Under the pieces are notes generated by a model that was not told the origin of the DNA, did no database searches, and worked only from the letters and a program-made list of their open reading frames with translations. Of a stretch of 6,951 nucleotides of DNA, positions 1 to 5,966 are shown one piece after another (positions within the stretch are counted from its first letter, which is position 1; each line of letters begins with the position of its first letter). This stretch comes from Paracoccaceae bacterium. GTDB lineage: Bacteria > Pseudomonadota > Alphaproteobacteria > Rhodobacterales > Rhodobacteraceae. The DNA lies in assembly GCA_024644285.1 (NCBI GenBank), contig JAHELH010000129.1:1-6951 (forward strand). The letters run 5' to 3'. The position numbers and the translations under genes are program-made.

Positions 1-161
1 GGCCAGCCATCGACGTCGCGGATAACGGTCTGGTCGTCGGAAACCAGCTGCGCGCCATATGCCATCAGTTGCAGGGCCAGCGCGGATTTGCCGGTCCCCG
101 AGGCGCCGAGAATCAGCACGCCCTTTCCGGCGACCGCGACCGCGCTGGCGTGCAACCGCAT
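1..161 (-). CDS. hprK: HPr kinase/phosphorylase, N-terminal part (runs off the window)
   Basis: Reading leftward from an ATG at 161-159 gives 53 codons of an HPr kinase/phosphorylase, cut by the window edge. Visible are the opening MRLHAS, a Walker A loop GASGTGKS at residues 19-26 that binds the phosphate donor, and the VSDD segment at residues 40-43 that follows the P-loop helix in this family. In alphaproteobacteria the protein is the short form lacking the N-terminal domain of the Firmicutes enzyme, so a P-loop within 20 residues of the start is expected. It phosphorylates and dephosphorylates a serine of HPr in the regulatory PTS. ATG 161 is the only standard start codon between the chvG stop and the Walker motif in this frame; no convincing Shine-Dalgarno precedes it, so translation may depend on coupling. 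It lies 93 bp downstream of chvG on the same strand and is probably co-transcribed with it. The PTS EIIA and HPr genes often follow in this order but lie outside the window. Confidence 0.9.
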   Translation of the reverse strand, partial: MRLHASAVAVAGKGVLILGASGTGKSALALQLMAYGAQLVSDDQTVIRDVDGW

Positions 162-254
162 GTCACGCGGCCCGTCGGGCTTGGTAGAAGAGATGGCAGC
201 GCAAGGTGTGGCCGGACCCGCGGGCGGGCGCCGGCGGCGGTATTCCGGTTGCGG
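162..254 (-). other. chvG-hprK spacer, open in frame with both genes
   Basis: This 93-bp spacer separates the chvG stop TGA (257-255) from the hprK ATG (161-159). It is exactly 31 codons long, contains no stop in that frame, and so keeps both genes in one reading frame. It is very GC-rich, with short palindromes such as CCCGCGGG at 217-224 and a GCCGG/CCGGC pair at 211-215 and 231-235. No T-tract follows, so nothing indicates a terminator between the genes. Confidence 0.6.
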
Positions 255-1979
255 TCAGACCGGCAGGCCCACGACGAAGCGCGCGCCCAGCGGGTCAGAG
301 GTGATGTCGGCATCGGTCGGGCGGATGTTCTCGGCCCAGATCACGCCGGAATGCGCCTCGACGATCTGTTTCGAAATCGCCAGGCCGAGGCCCGAATTGT
401 TGCCGAACTGTCCGTCCGGACGCTGCGAATAGAAGCGGTTGAAGATCTTGGTCAGCGCCTGTTCCGGGATGCCGGGACCGGTGTCCTCGACCACCACCAG
501 GACGCGGTTCTCGCGGCGCCGCGCCCAGACGCGGATCGCGTCTCCGTCCTCGCAGAACGAGATCGCGTTGGAGATCAGGTTCACGAAGACCTGCGCAAGC
601 CGCGCCTCCAGGCCCTGGATCATCACCGGTTCGGCCGGCAGATCGGCGATGAACTCGATACCTTTCTCCTGCGCTTCGTTGCCGAGATAGTCGGTGAGGT
701 TGCGCAGCATCGACAACAGGTCAAAGCTCTCTTCCTCTTCCTTGACCAATTCGCTGTCCAGCCGCGAGGCGTTGGAGATGTCGCTGACCAGCCGGTCGAG
801 GCGGCGCACGTCGTGCTCGATCACCTCGAGCAGGCGCTCACGCTGATCGTCGCGCTTGGCCACCCGAAGGGTGCCGATGGCAGAGCGCAGCGAGGCAAGC
901 GGGTTCTTGATCTCGTGCGCCACGTCCGCGGCGAATTGCTCGTTCGATTCAATCCGGTCGTAAAGTGCGCTGACCATGCCGCGCATCGCGCCGCTCAGCC
1001 GCCCGATCTCGTCCGGCCGGCCGGAAAGGTCGGGGATCCGCACCCGCGCCGGGCTTTTCTTGCGGGCGTTGCGGTCGCGCCCGAATTCGGCCGCTGCGGC
1101 CAGGTCGCTGAGCGGGTTGGCGATGGTCGAGGCCAGCACCAGGCTCAGGCCGATCGAGACCAGGATGGCGATCACGAAAAGCTGCAGCACCTGCTCGCGC
1201 TCGCTGCGCACCAGGTCGTCGATCTCGCCGGCGGCGCTGGAGATGGCCACGACGCCCACGGCGTCCTCGCCCTGCAGGATCGGCGTCGCCACCGAAAACA
1301 CCGTCCCGCTGTCGCCGTCGACGCTGTTCTGAACCTGGGTCTCGCCGGTCATCGACCCGGCAACCAGGCCGCGCAGGCGATCCTCGACGTCGACCGTTGG
1401 GACGGCGGGCTTTTCCGTCGTCAGCAGCATTGCCAGGCTTTCCCAGACCGAGTTGAGGAAATCGGTGATGACCGTGCTGCGGCCTTCCGGCGCCAGGCCG
1501 GCGGCGGCACCGGTGCGCGCCTGCCCAACCGTCTTGGCCACCAGCGTTCCCGACTGGTCGAAGACGTAGACCTCAAGCCCGGGCGACAGATCGAGCCGCG
1601 CCAGCGTCCGCACCACGTCGACGCCGTCGCCGGACACCAGGTTGACCGGAACATCCGACGGCAGTTGCGCCTCGAAGACATCGGCGATCAGGTGCGCCTC
1701 CGACACCAGCCCCGCCTCGCGCTGCTGGACCAGGTTGTCGCGCACCGGGTTCAACCACAACACGCCTGCGACAAGGACGATCAGCGCCAGCAGGTTGAAG
1801 GTGATGATCTTGCGCGCCAGCGGCGACCGGTTGATCGAGATGAGTCCGCGCGCGCGTCGGCGTTCCCGAAAATCGGGGTCGCCCTCGGACTGGGGATTGA
1901 CCCAGTCGTCACCGAGGACGAGATCGGTGTCCTTGACCGGCCTTGCGTCGCGCAAGCTTATCTCCGACGCGAGCGTCAT
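255..1979 (-). CDS. chvG: ChvG-type sensor histidine kinase
   Basis: A 574-residue membrane histidine kinase that autophosphorylates and passes phosphate to ChvI; in Rhizobiales the pair (ChvG/ExoS, BvrS) controls acid and envelope stress responses. Order along the protein: a cytoplasmic N-terminal tail of about 56 residues; a first membrane segment near 58-77; a periplasmic sensing region to about 264; a second membrane segment near 266-286; a HAMP linker from about 288 to 344; a dimerisation/H-box ADVAHEIKNPLASLR with phosphoacceptor His355; an N-box NLISNA (467-472); a G1 box DTGPGIP (499-505); a G2 box GLGL (530-533). All catalytic boxes are intact and the length is normal for ChvG. The start ATG overlaps the chvI stop as TAATG and is preceded by GAGGA at a short distance, so translational coupling is likely. 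It lies between chvI and hprK in one probable operon. ExoR, the periplasmic inhibitor known in rhizobia, is not in the window. Confidence 0.95.
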   Translation of the reverse strand: MTLASEISLRDARPVKDTDLVLGDDWVNPQSEGDPDFRERRRARGLISINRSPLARKIITFNLLALIVLVAGVLWLNPVRDNLVQQREAGLVSEAHLIADVFEAQLPSDVPVNLVSGDGVDVVRTLARLDLSPGLEVYVFDQSGTLVAKTVGQARTGAAAGLAPEGRSTVITDFLNSVWESLAMLLTTEKPAVPTVDVEDRLRGLVAGSMTGETQVQNSVDGDSGTVFSVATPILQGEDAVGVVAISSAAGEIDDLVRSEREQVLQLFVIAILVSIGLSLVLASTIANPLSDLAAAAEFGRDRNARKKSPARVRIPDLSGRPDEIGRLSGAMRGMVSALYDRIESNEQFAADVAHEIKNPLASLRSAIGTLRVAKRDDQRERLLEVIEHDVRRLDRLVSDISNASRLDSELVKEEEESFDLLSMLRNLTDYLGNEAQEKGIEFIADLPAEPVMIQGLEARLAQVFVNLISNAISFCEDGDAIRVWARRRENRVLVVVEDTGPGIPEQALTKIFNRFYSQRPDGQFGNNSGLGLAISKQIVEAHSGVIWAENIRPTDADITSDPLGARFVVGLPV

Positions 1980-1987
1980 TATTCCTC
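1977..1987 (-). promoter_or_regulatory. chvG ribosome binding site and TAATG stop/start overlap
   Basis: On the minus strand GAGGA (1987-1983) lies just before TAATG, where the chvI stop TAA (1981-1979) and the chvG start ATG (1979-1977) share one A. This fixes the chvG start and is a standard arrangement for stop-restart coupling of a regulator and its kinase. Confidence 0.8.
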
Positions 1988-2680
1988 GTTGTACCGGTAC
2001 CCGATTCCGTAGAGAGTTTCGATGGCGGAAAAATCGTCATCGACCGACCGCATCTTCTTGCGCAGACGCTTGATGTGGCTGTCGATGGTGCGGTCGTCGA
2101 CATAGACCTGGTCGTCATAGGCCACGTCCATCAGCTGGTCGCGGCTCTTGACGAAGCCGGGCCGCGACGCCAGCGCCTGCAACAGCAGGAACTCGGTCAC
2201 GGTCAGCGACACGTCCAGGCCCTTCCAGGTGACCGCATGGCGCAGCGGGTCCATGGAGAGCTGGCCGCGGACCATGATCTTGCTGGCCTCGGTATCCCCG
2301 ACCTCGCCCGAGTCGATGGCCTCTTGACGGCGCAGCAGAGCGCGGATGCGCTCGACCAGCAGGCGCTGACTGAACGGTTTCTTCACGTAGTCGTCCGCGC
2401 CCATGCGCAGGCCCAGGACCTCGTCGATCTCGTCATCCTTGGAGGTCAGAAAGATCACGGGCATCGTGGTTTTCTGGCGCACCCGCTGCAGCAGGTCCAT
2501 ACCATCCATGCGCGGCATCTTGATATCGAAGACGGCCATGTCCGGCATGCGCTTGCTGAAGGCATCCAGCGCCGCCTGTCCGTCGTTGTAAGTCTCAACC
2601 TCAAAGCCCTCGGCTTCGAGCGTCATCGAAACGGACGTCAGGATATTCCTGTCGTCGTCGACCAAAGCTATCCTCGACAT
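1979..2680 (-). CDS. chvI: ChvI-type response regulator (OmpR/PhoB family)
   Basis: A 233-residue transcription factor and partner of ChvG. The receiver domain covers about residues 3-115, with the acidic pocket VDDD (7-10), phosphoacceptor Asp52 in FDIKMPRMDG, Thr79 in FLTSKDD, and Lys101 in YVKKPF. A linker then leads to an OmpR-type winged helix from about residue 130, ending in the typical hairpin-wing sequence ETLYGIGYRY close to the C terminus. The frame stays open upstream to an ATG at 2758. I chose ATG 2680 because MSRIALVDDD is the usual start of the receiver fold, because AAGGA lies 8 nt before it, and because a candidate promoter falls inside the extension. It is first in the probable chvI-chvG-hprK operon and divergent from pckA. 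OmpR-family regulators commonly autoregulate, but I did not identify a ChvI operator here. Confidence 0.95.
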   Translation of the reverse strand: MSRIALVDDDRNILTSVSMTLEAEGFEVETYNDGQAALDAFSKRMPDMAVFDIKMPRMDGMDLLQRVRQKTTMPVIFLTSKDDEIDEVLGLRMGADDYVKKPFSQRLLVERIRALLRRQEAIDSGEVGDTEASKIMVRGQLSMDPLRHAVTWKGLDVSLTVTEFLLLQALASRPGFVKSRDQLMDVAYDDQVYVDDRTIDSHIKRLRKKMRSVDDDFSAIETLYGIGYRYNEE

Positions 2681-2688
2681 GGAAGGTT

Positions 2689-2693
2689 TCCTT
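2689..2693 (-). promoter_or_regulatory. chvI ribosome binding site
   Basis: The minus strand reads AAGGA, then 8 nt, then ATG (2680-2678). This decides the chvI start in favour of the internal methionine and against the in-frame ATG 26 codons upstream. Confidence 0.7.
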
Positions 2694-2726
2694 GTACTGC
2701 TCTGTTTGTTGCCTGATTTTTTCCAC

Positions 2727-2755
2727 ATAGTCCCCATTCCGGTGTTTGGAATCAA
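2727..2755 (-). promoter_or_regulatory. Candidate sigma-70-type promoter for chvI-chvG-hprK
   Basis: On the minus strand a -35-like TTGATT (2755-2750) and a -10-like GACTAT (2732-2727) are separated by 17 bp. Transcription would start near 2720 and leave a leader of about 40 nt before the chvI ATG. The -35 is good and the -10 is moderate. This is a reading by eye, not a scored prediction. Confidence 0.4.
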
Positions 2756-2865
2756 CAACTAACTGCGAATCGCCCAGCGAGCTGTGTCCAATCAGACTCG
2801 AAAAGTCGTAACCAATGGCTAAATTGCCTCACTTCGGTCAATTGCGTCGGCATCGGCCGGAATGA

Positions 2866-2895
2866 TTGCGCTAACCTCGGACTGGTTGCGCTAAC
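2866..2895 (+). promoter_or_regulatory. Tandem TTGCGCTAAC boxes upstream of pckA, candidate CceR/PckR operator
   Basis: TTGCGCTAAC occurs exactly at 2866-2875 and again at 2886-2895, a 20-bp period or about two helical turns. Each box is a near-palindrome around a central GCGC, the kind of operator LacI-family proteins use. In Rhodobacter sphaeroides CceR, and in Sinorhizobium meliloti PckR, are LacI-family regulators that activate gluconeogenic genes including pckA. Shorter TTGCG echoes occur at 2842-2846 and 2903-2907. The repeat is seen directly; naming the regulator is an inference. Confidence 0.55.
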
Positions 2896-2933
2896 TGTGC
2901 CATTGCGTCCTATCCAGACGCGAAACCTCCGTG

Positions 2934-2939
2934 TTATAG
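2934..2939 (+). promoter_or_regulatory. Candidate -10 element of the pckA promoter
   Basis: TTATAG stands out in a GC-rich stretch and would place the pckA start site near 2946. The hexamer 17 bp upstream (TATCCA) is a poor -35, as expected for a promoter that needs an activator. The two TTGCGCTAAC boxes would then be centred at about -55 and -75. Tentative. Confidence 0.35.
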
Positions 2940-2950
2940 GCGCTTTCAAG

Positions 2951-2996
2951 GGCCGGCGCCTCGGCCCGGGCGCGTGCGCTTCCGCACCGCGCCGGC
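2951..2996 (+). promoter_or_regulatory. Structured pckA leader with competing hairpins
   Basis: Two adjacent hairpins can form: GGCCG/CGGCC (2951-2955 with 2962-2966), and a 10-bp stem in which 2969-2978 pairs with 2983-2993 around a CTTC loop with one bulged C at 2987. Alternatively 2952-2959 (GCCGGCGC) pairs perfectly with 2989-2996 (GCGCCGGC), which excludes both. The pckA Shine-Dalgarno follows 8 nt later. The pairings are visible in the sequence; any regulatory role is inferred, and GC-rich DNA gives such stems easily. Confidence 0.35.
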
Positions 2997-3003
2997 ACAC
3001 CCA

Positions 3004-3010
3004 GGGAGGA
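3004..3010 (+). promoter_or_regulatory. pckA ribosome binding site
   Basis: GGGAGGA lies 9 nt before ATG 3020. It decides the pckA start, because the reading frame also runs upstream to a GTG at 2897 that has no such site. Confidence 0.75.
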
Positions 3011-3019
3011 GCCACGGGC

Positions 3020-4618
3020 ATGGAAATCGGACGGGTAAACCCGAAATGTCGCTTGCAAGATCAGGGCATCACGGGGCTGGGGGCCGTCTATTACAACATG
3101 CTGGAGCCCGCGCTTGTCGAGGAAGCCCTCAAGCGCGGTGAGGGCACGCTGGGCCGTGGCGGCACCCTGCTGGTGAGCACCGGCAAGCACACCGGTCGGT
3201 CACCCAAGGACAAGTTCACGGTCCGCACCAAGGGCGTCGAGTCGAAGATCTGGTGGGAAAACAACGCACCGATGGCGGCAAAGGGCTTCGACGCGCTGCA
3301 TGCCGACATGCTCGAGCACATGAAGGGCCGCGACTACTTCGTGCAGGATCTCTTCGCCGGCGCCGACGCCGCGCACCGGCTGGATGTGCGCGTGATCAAC
3401 GAATTGGCCTGGCACAATCTCTTCATTCGCCACCTGCTGCGCCGCCCCAACGCCATCGAGCTCGAGGATTACGAGCCGGAATTCACCATCGTCAACTGTC
3501 CCGCCTTCAAGGCCGACCCCAAGCGCCACGGCTGCCGCACCGAGACGGTGATCGCGGTCAATATCGAGGCCAAGCTGATCCTGATCGCCGGAACGGAATA
3601 TGCCGGCGAGAACAAGAAATCCGTGTTTTCGCTCTTGAACTACCTGCTGCCGGAAAAGGGCGTGATGCCGATGCACTGCTCGGCCAACCACGCGCCGGGC
3701 AACCCGGTCGACGCGGCGATCTTCTTCGGCCTGTCCGGCACCGGCAAGACCACGTTGTCGGCCGACCCCAACCGCATGCTTCTGGGCGACGACGAGCACG
3801 GCTGGTCCGAACGCGGCACCTTCAACTTCGAGGGCGGCTGCTATGCCAAGACCATCAACCTGTCGCGCGAGGCCGAGCCCGAGATCTACGACACCACGTC
3901 CCGCTTCGCGACGGTGATCGAGAACATGGTCTACGACCCGGACACCAAGGAGCTGGACTTCACCGACGACAGCCTGACCGCCAACATGCGCTGCGCCTAT
4001 CCGCTGGACTACATCTCGAACGCTTCCGCCACCGGCATGGGCGGGCATCCCAAGAATATCGTGATGCTGACCTGCGACGCGTTCGGCGTGCTGCCGCCGA
4101 TCGCAAGGCTGACCCCGGCGCAGGCGATGTATCACTTCCTGTCGGGCTTCACCTCCAAGGTGGCGGGCACCGAGCGCGGCGTGACCGAGCCGGAGCCGAC
4201 CTTTTCCACCTGCTTCGGCGCGCCCTTCATGCCGCGCCGGCCCGAGGTCTACGGCAACCTGCTGCGCGAGAAGATCGCCAAGCACGGCGCCACCTGCTGG
4301 CTGGTCAATACCGGCTGGACCGGCGGCGCCTACGGCACCGGCAGCCGGATGCCGATCAAGGCGACCCGCGCCCTGCTGTCCGCCGCGCTCGACGGCACCC
4401 TGGCCGAGGCAGAGTTCCGCAAGGACAAGAATTTCGGCTTCGACGTTCCGGTCTCGGTGCCGGGCGTCGCCACCATCCTGCTCGACCCGCGGCGGACCTG
4501 GGACGACGGCAAGGCCTACGATGCGCAGGCGGAAAAGCTGGTGGCGATGTTCGCGAAGAATTTCGCGCAGTACGAGACCCATATCGACGAGGACGTGAAG
4601 GCGGCCGCCATCGGCTAA
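3020..4618 (+). CDS. pckA: Phosphoenolpyruvate carboxykinase (ATP)
   Basis: A 532-residue cytoplasmic enzyme that converts oxaloacetate and ATP to phosphoenolpyruvate, CO2 and ADP, the entry step of gluconeogenesis from TCA-cycle carbon. The length is normal for the family. Visible are the substrate-binding TGRSPKDKF with Arg60, Lys200 in YAGENKKSVF and His219 in MPMHCSAN (metal-site residues by comparison with the E. coli enzyme), the PEPCK P-loop GLSGTGKTT (237-245), the kinase-2 motif LGDDEHGW (255-262) with its metal-binding Asp, and the C-terminal adenine-side region NTGWTGGAYGTGSRM (430-444). The P-loop type places it in the ATP family, not the GTP family. ATG 3020 follows a strong Shine-Dalgarno and opens with MEIGRVNPKC, as alphaproteobacterial PckA proteins do. 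It is divergent from chvI, and the region between carries candidate LacI-type boxes. No clear terminator follows; the next gene starts 63 bp later on the same strand. Confidence 0.98.
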   Translation: MEIGRVNPKCRLQDQGITGLGAVYYNMLEPALVEEALKRGEGTLGRGGTLLVSTGKHTGRSPKDKFTVRTKGVESKIWWENNAPMAAKGFDALHADMLEHMKGRDYFVQDLFAGADAAHRLDVRVINELAWHNLFIRHLLRRPNAIELEDYEPEFTIVNCPAFKADPKRHGCRTETVIAVNIEAKLILIAGTEYAGENKKSVFSLLNYLLPEKGVMPMHCSANHAPGNPVDAAIFFGLSGTGKTTLSADPNRMLLGDDEHGWSERGTFNFEGGCYAKTINLSREAEPEIYDTTSRFATVIENMVYDPDTKELDFTDDSLTANMRCAYPLDYISNASATGMGGHPKNIVMLTCDAFGVLPPIARLTPAQAMYHFLSGFTSKVAGTERGVTEPEPTFSTCFGAPFMPRRPEVYGNLLREKIAKHGATCWLVNTGWTGGAYGTGSRMPIKATRALLSAALDGTLAEAEFRKDKNFGFDVPVSVPGVATILLDPRRTWDDGKAYDAQAEKLVAMFAKNFAQYETHIDEDVKAAAIG

Positions 4619-4667
4619 GACGCGCCGGACGCGCCGCGCTACCGCATTCTCATTGCGCCCCAGAAGG

Positions 4668-4673
4668 TATAAG
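4668..4673 (+). promoter_or_regulatory. Candidate -10 element just before the DUF3859 gene
   Basis: TATAAG at 4668-4673 is close to the sigma-70 consensus and ends 8 bp before the ATG at 4682, so a transcript from here would have almost no leader. The -35 region (CATTCT at 17-bp spacing) is weak. The AGAAGG at 4662-4667 is the only ribosome-binding-like sequence nearby and lies 14 nt from the ATG, which is far. Confidence 0.25.
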
Positions 4674-4681
4674 CTGCGGCC

Positions 4682-5203
4682 ATGTTCCGCCTGCTGACGA
4701 TCGCTCTCTGCCTTTTCGGCGCAGCCGCCGCCCTGGCCCGCGGCGCCGGTCCCGGCGCGGCCGAGCTGGAATACGGCTTCTTCTGCGCGCTGGAAACCGC
4801 CGCCACGCAAGAGGCGCCCGGCACGGTCTCGGGCATCGTGAATATCGTCGAGGGGTCGCCCGAGTTCATCGGTCCGGGGCCCGAGGTGCCGGCCCGCATC
4901 GGCATCGGCTTCGGCGTCAAGGTCCGGGCCCGGCCCGGCATGTCGGGGCCGGTCACCGTTCATATAGAGCATCCGCCCATGGGACCGAACGCGGTGACCC
5001 AGCAATACTGGAACACCACCCTGTCGGGCATCGACAAGCAGTATCTCGGTTACACCTTCGAAAAGGATTACGAGGTTCTGCCGGGACGCTGGACCATGTC
5101 CGCCTCGGCGAACGGCCGGCCGATCTACTCGGTCTCCTTCGTCATCGTCCCCGCCAACCAGATGCCCTGGATCGATTGCGGCTGGCAGGTGCCGCTGTCC
5201 TAG
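4682..5203 (+). CDS. Exported DUF3859-domain protein, function unknown
   Basis: A 173-residue protein with a clear Sec signal peptide: MFRLL, a hydrophobic stretch to about residue 17, and an ALA cleavage motif ending at 19. The mature part resembles the DUF3859 family: an opening ELEYGFFCALE, a central VPARIGIGFGVKV, then VTVHIEHPPM, a GYTFEKDYEVLPGRWTMSA segment and a final SVSFVIVP strand. This looks like a small all-beta fold. Two cysteines remain after cleavage (35 and 166) and could form a disulfide. Cys10 is in the signal peptide but is preceded by Leu, so this is not a lipoprotein box. The family has no established function and I assign none. It follows pckA by 63 bp on the same strand, so read-through is possible, but a candidate promoter at 4668 suggests it may be transcribed on its own. 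The family call is from recognised sequence pattern, not from a search. Confidence 0.8.
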   Translation: MFRLLTIALCLFGAAAALARGAGPGAAELEYGFFCALETAATQEAPGTVSGIVNIVEGSPEFIGPGPEVPARIGIGFGVKVRARPGMSGPVTVHIEHPPMGPNAVTQQYWNTTLSGIDKQYLGYTFEKDYEVLPGRWTMSASANGRPIYSVSFVIVPANQMPWIDCGWQVPLS

Positions 5204-5267
5204 TCCCGGATGGACGACGCCCCGCGTTTCATGACAGGGTCGCGGCAGGCAAATCGAAGGCCCGACG

Positions 5268-5966
5268 ATGCTCGAAGTACCGCCGCTTCTTTCCGTCAAG
5301 CGCCCCGCGCGCCGCCCGACCGCGGCGCAGATCGCCGCATTCCAGGACGTCCCCACCAGTTTCGTCGTGGACGCGATGGACGGCACGGGTGCCCTGTCCT
5401 CTGCCATCCGCCCCGTCGGCGAAGGCCGCGACATCGACTGTCGCGCGGCCGGGCCGGCGCTGACGGTCGGCAACGGCCCCGGCGACGTGCTGGCGACGCT
5501 GGCGGCGCCCGAGTTCATCCAGCCCGGCGATATCGTGGTCGCGACCAGCGCCGGCCACCAGGGCTGCGCCGCGGCGGGCGACCGGGTCATCGGCGCCGTG
5601 CGAAACAGCGGCGCGGCGGGTTTTGTCAGCGATGGCCCGCTGCGCGACTATGCCGGCATCGTCGCCGTCGGCCTGCCGGTCTGGTGCACCGGCCTGACCC
5701 CGGCCTCGCCGTTCAAGACCGGCCCCGGCCGCATCGGCCACCCGATCCAGATCGGCGGCCAGCGGGTCGAGACCGGCGACATCGTCGTGGCGGATTTCGA
5801 CGGCGTGGTGATCGTGCCGTTCGACCGGATCGCCAAGGTGCTGGAACGCCTGGAACGTGTCAAAAAACTGGAAGCCGCGCGCGACGCCGAGGTCGCCGCC
5901 GGGCTGCGCGTGTCTGCGGCCACGCGCGCGATCCTCGACAGCGACCGCACCCGTTTCGAGGACTAG
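5268..5966 (+). CDS. RraA-family protein, HMG/oxaloacetate-aldolase-like
   Basis: A 232-residue member of the RraA/MenG-like fold. Family marks in order: PTSFVVDAMDG near 29-39, GPALTV (62-67), a GDIVVATSAG strand at 87-96, GDRVIGAVRNSGAAGFVSDGPLRD (104-127) with the Arg126-Asp127 pair that in true aldolases binds substrate and metal, the GLPVWCTGLTP segment (135-145), and GDIVVADFDGVVIVP (170-184). Because Arg-Asp is kept, a metal-dependent class II aldolase of the 4-hydroxy-4-methyl-2-oxoglutarate/4-carboxy-4-hydroxy-2-oxoadipate type, which commonly also decarboxylates oxaloacetate, is more likely than an RNase E inhibitor like E. coli RraA. The substrate cannot be read from sequence. GAAGG lies 7 nt before ATG 5268. 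It is 64 bp downstream of the DUF3859 gene, and its TAG overlaps the stop of the convergent permease gene. Such proteins often appear in aromatic or organic-acid catabolic sets, which fits weakly with a neighbouring anion permease. Confidence 0.85.
   Translation: MLEVPPLLSVKRPARRPTAAQIAAFQDVPTSFVVDAMDGTGALSSAIRPVGEGRDIDCRAAGPALTVGNGPGDVLATLAAPEFIQPGDIVVATSAGHQGCAAAGDRVIGAVRNSGAAGFVSDGPLRDYAGIVAVGLPVWCTGLTPASPFKTGPGRIGHPIQIGGQRVETGDIVVADFDGVVIVPFDRIAKVLERLERVKKLEAARDAEVAAGLRVSAATRAILDSDRTRFED

Noticed and set aside
69..2012. A 647-codon open frame on the plus strand opposite chvG.
   Set aside because: It lies antisense to a complete histidine kinase with all catalytic boxes, its translation is low-complexity and rich in Arg, Asp, Gln and His, and it shows no recognisable domain. 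Long antisense frames are expected in GC-rich coding DNA.
2681..2758. N-terminal extension of chvI by 26 codons to an ATG at 2758.
   Set aside because: The receiver domain begins at MSRIALVDDD, a Shine-Dalgarno precedes ATG 2680, and a plausible promoter -10 lies inside the extension.
2897..3019. Extension of pckA by 41 codons to a GTG at 2897.
   Set aside because: The extension has no ribosome site, is Arg- and Gly-rich, overlaps the candidate promoter, and ATG 3020 has a strong GGGAGGA at normal distance.
4619..4681. Rho-independent terminator after pckA.
   Set aside because: The GC-rich GCGCCGGACGCGCC stretch gives no proper stem-loop followed by a T-tract.
4682..4741. Lipoprotein signal (Cys10) in the DUF3859 protein.
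   Set aside because: The residue before Cys10 is Leu and the Cys lies within the hydrophobic core, so no lipobox fits; an ALA cleavage site near residue 19 fits a standard signal peptide.
3200..5590. A 796-codon minus-strand frame and a 736-codon plus-strand frame (3253-5463) across pckA and the DUF3859 gene.
   Set aside because: Both cover several genes with well-supported products and have no domain signals; they are shadows produced by GC bias.
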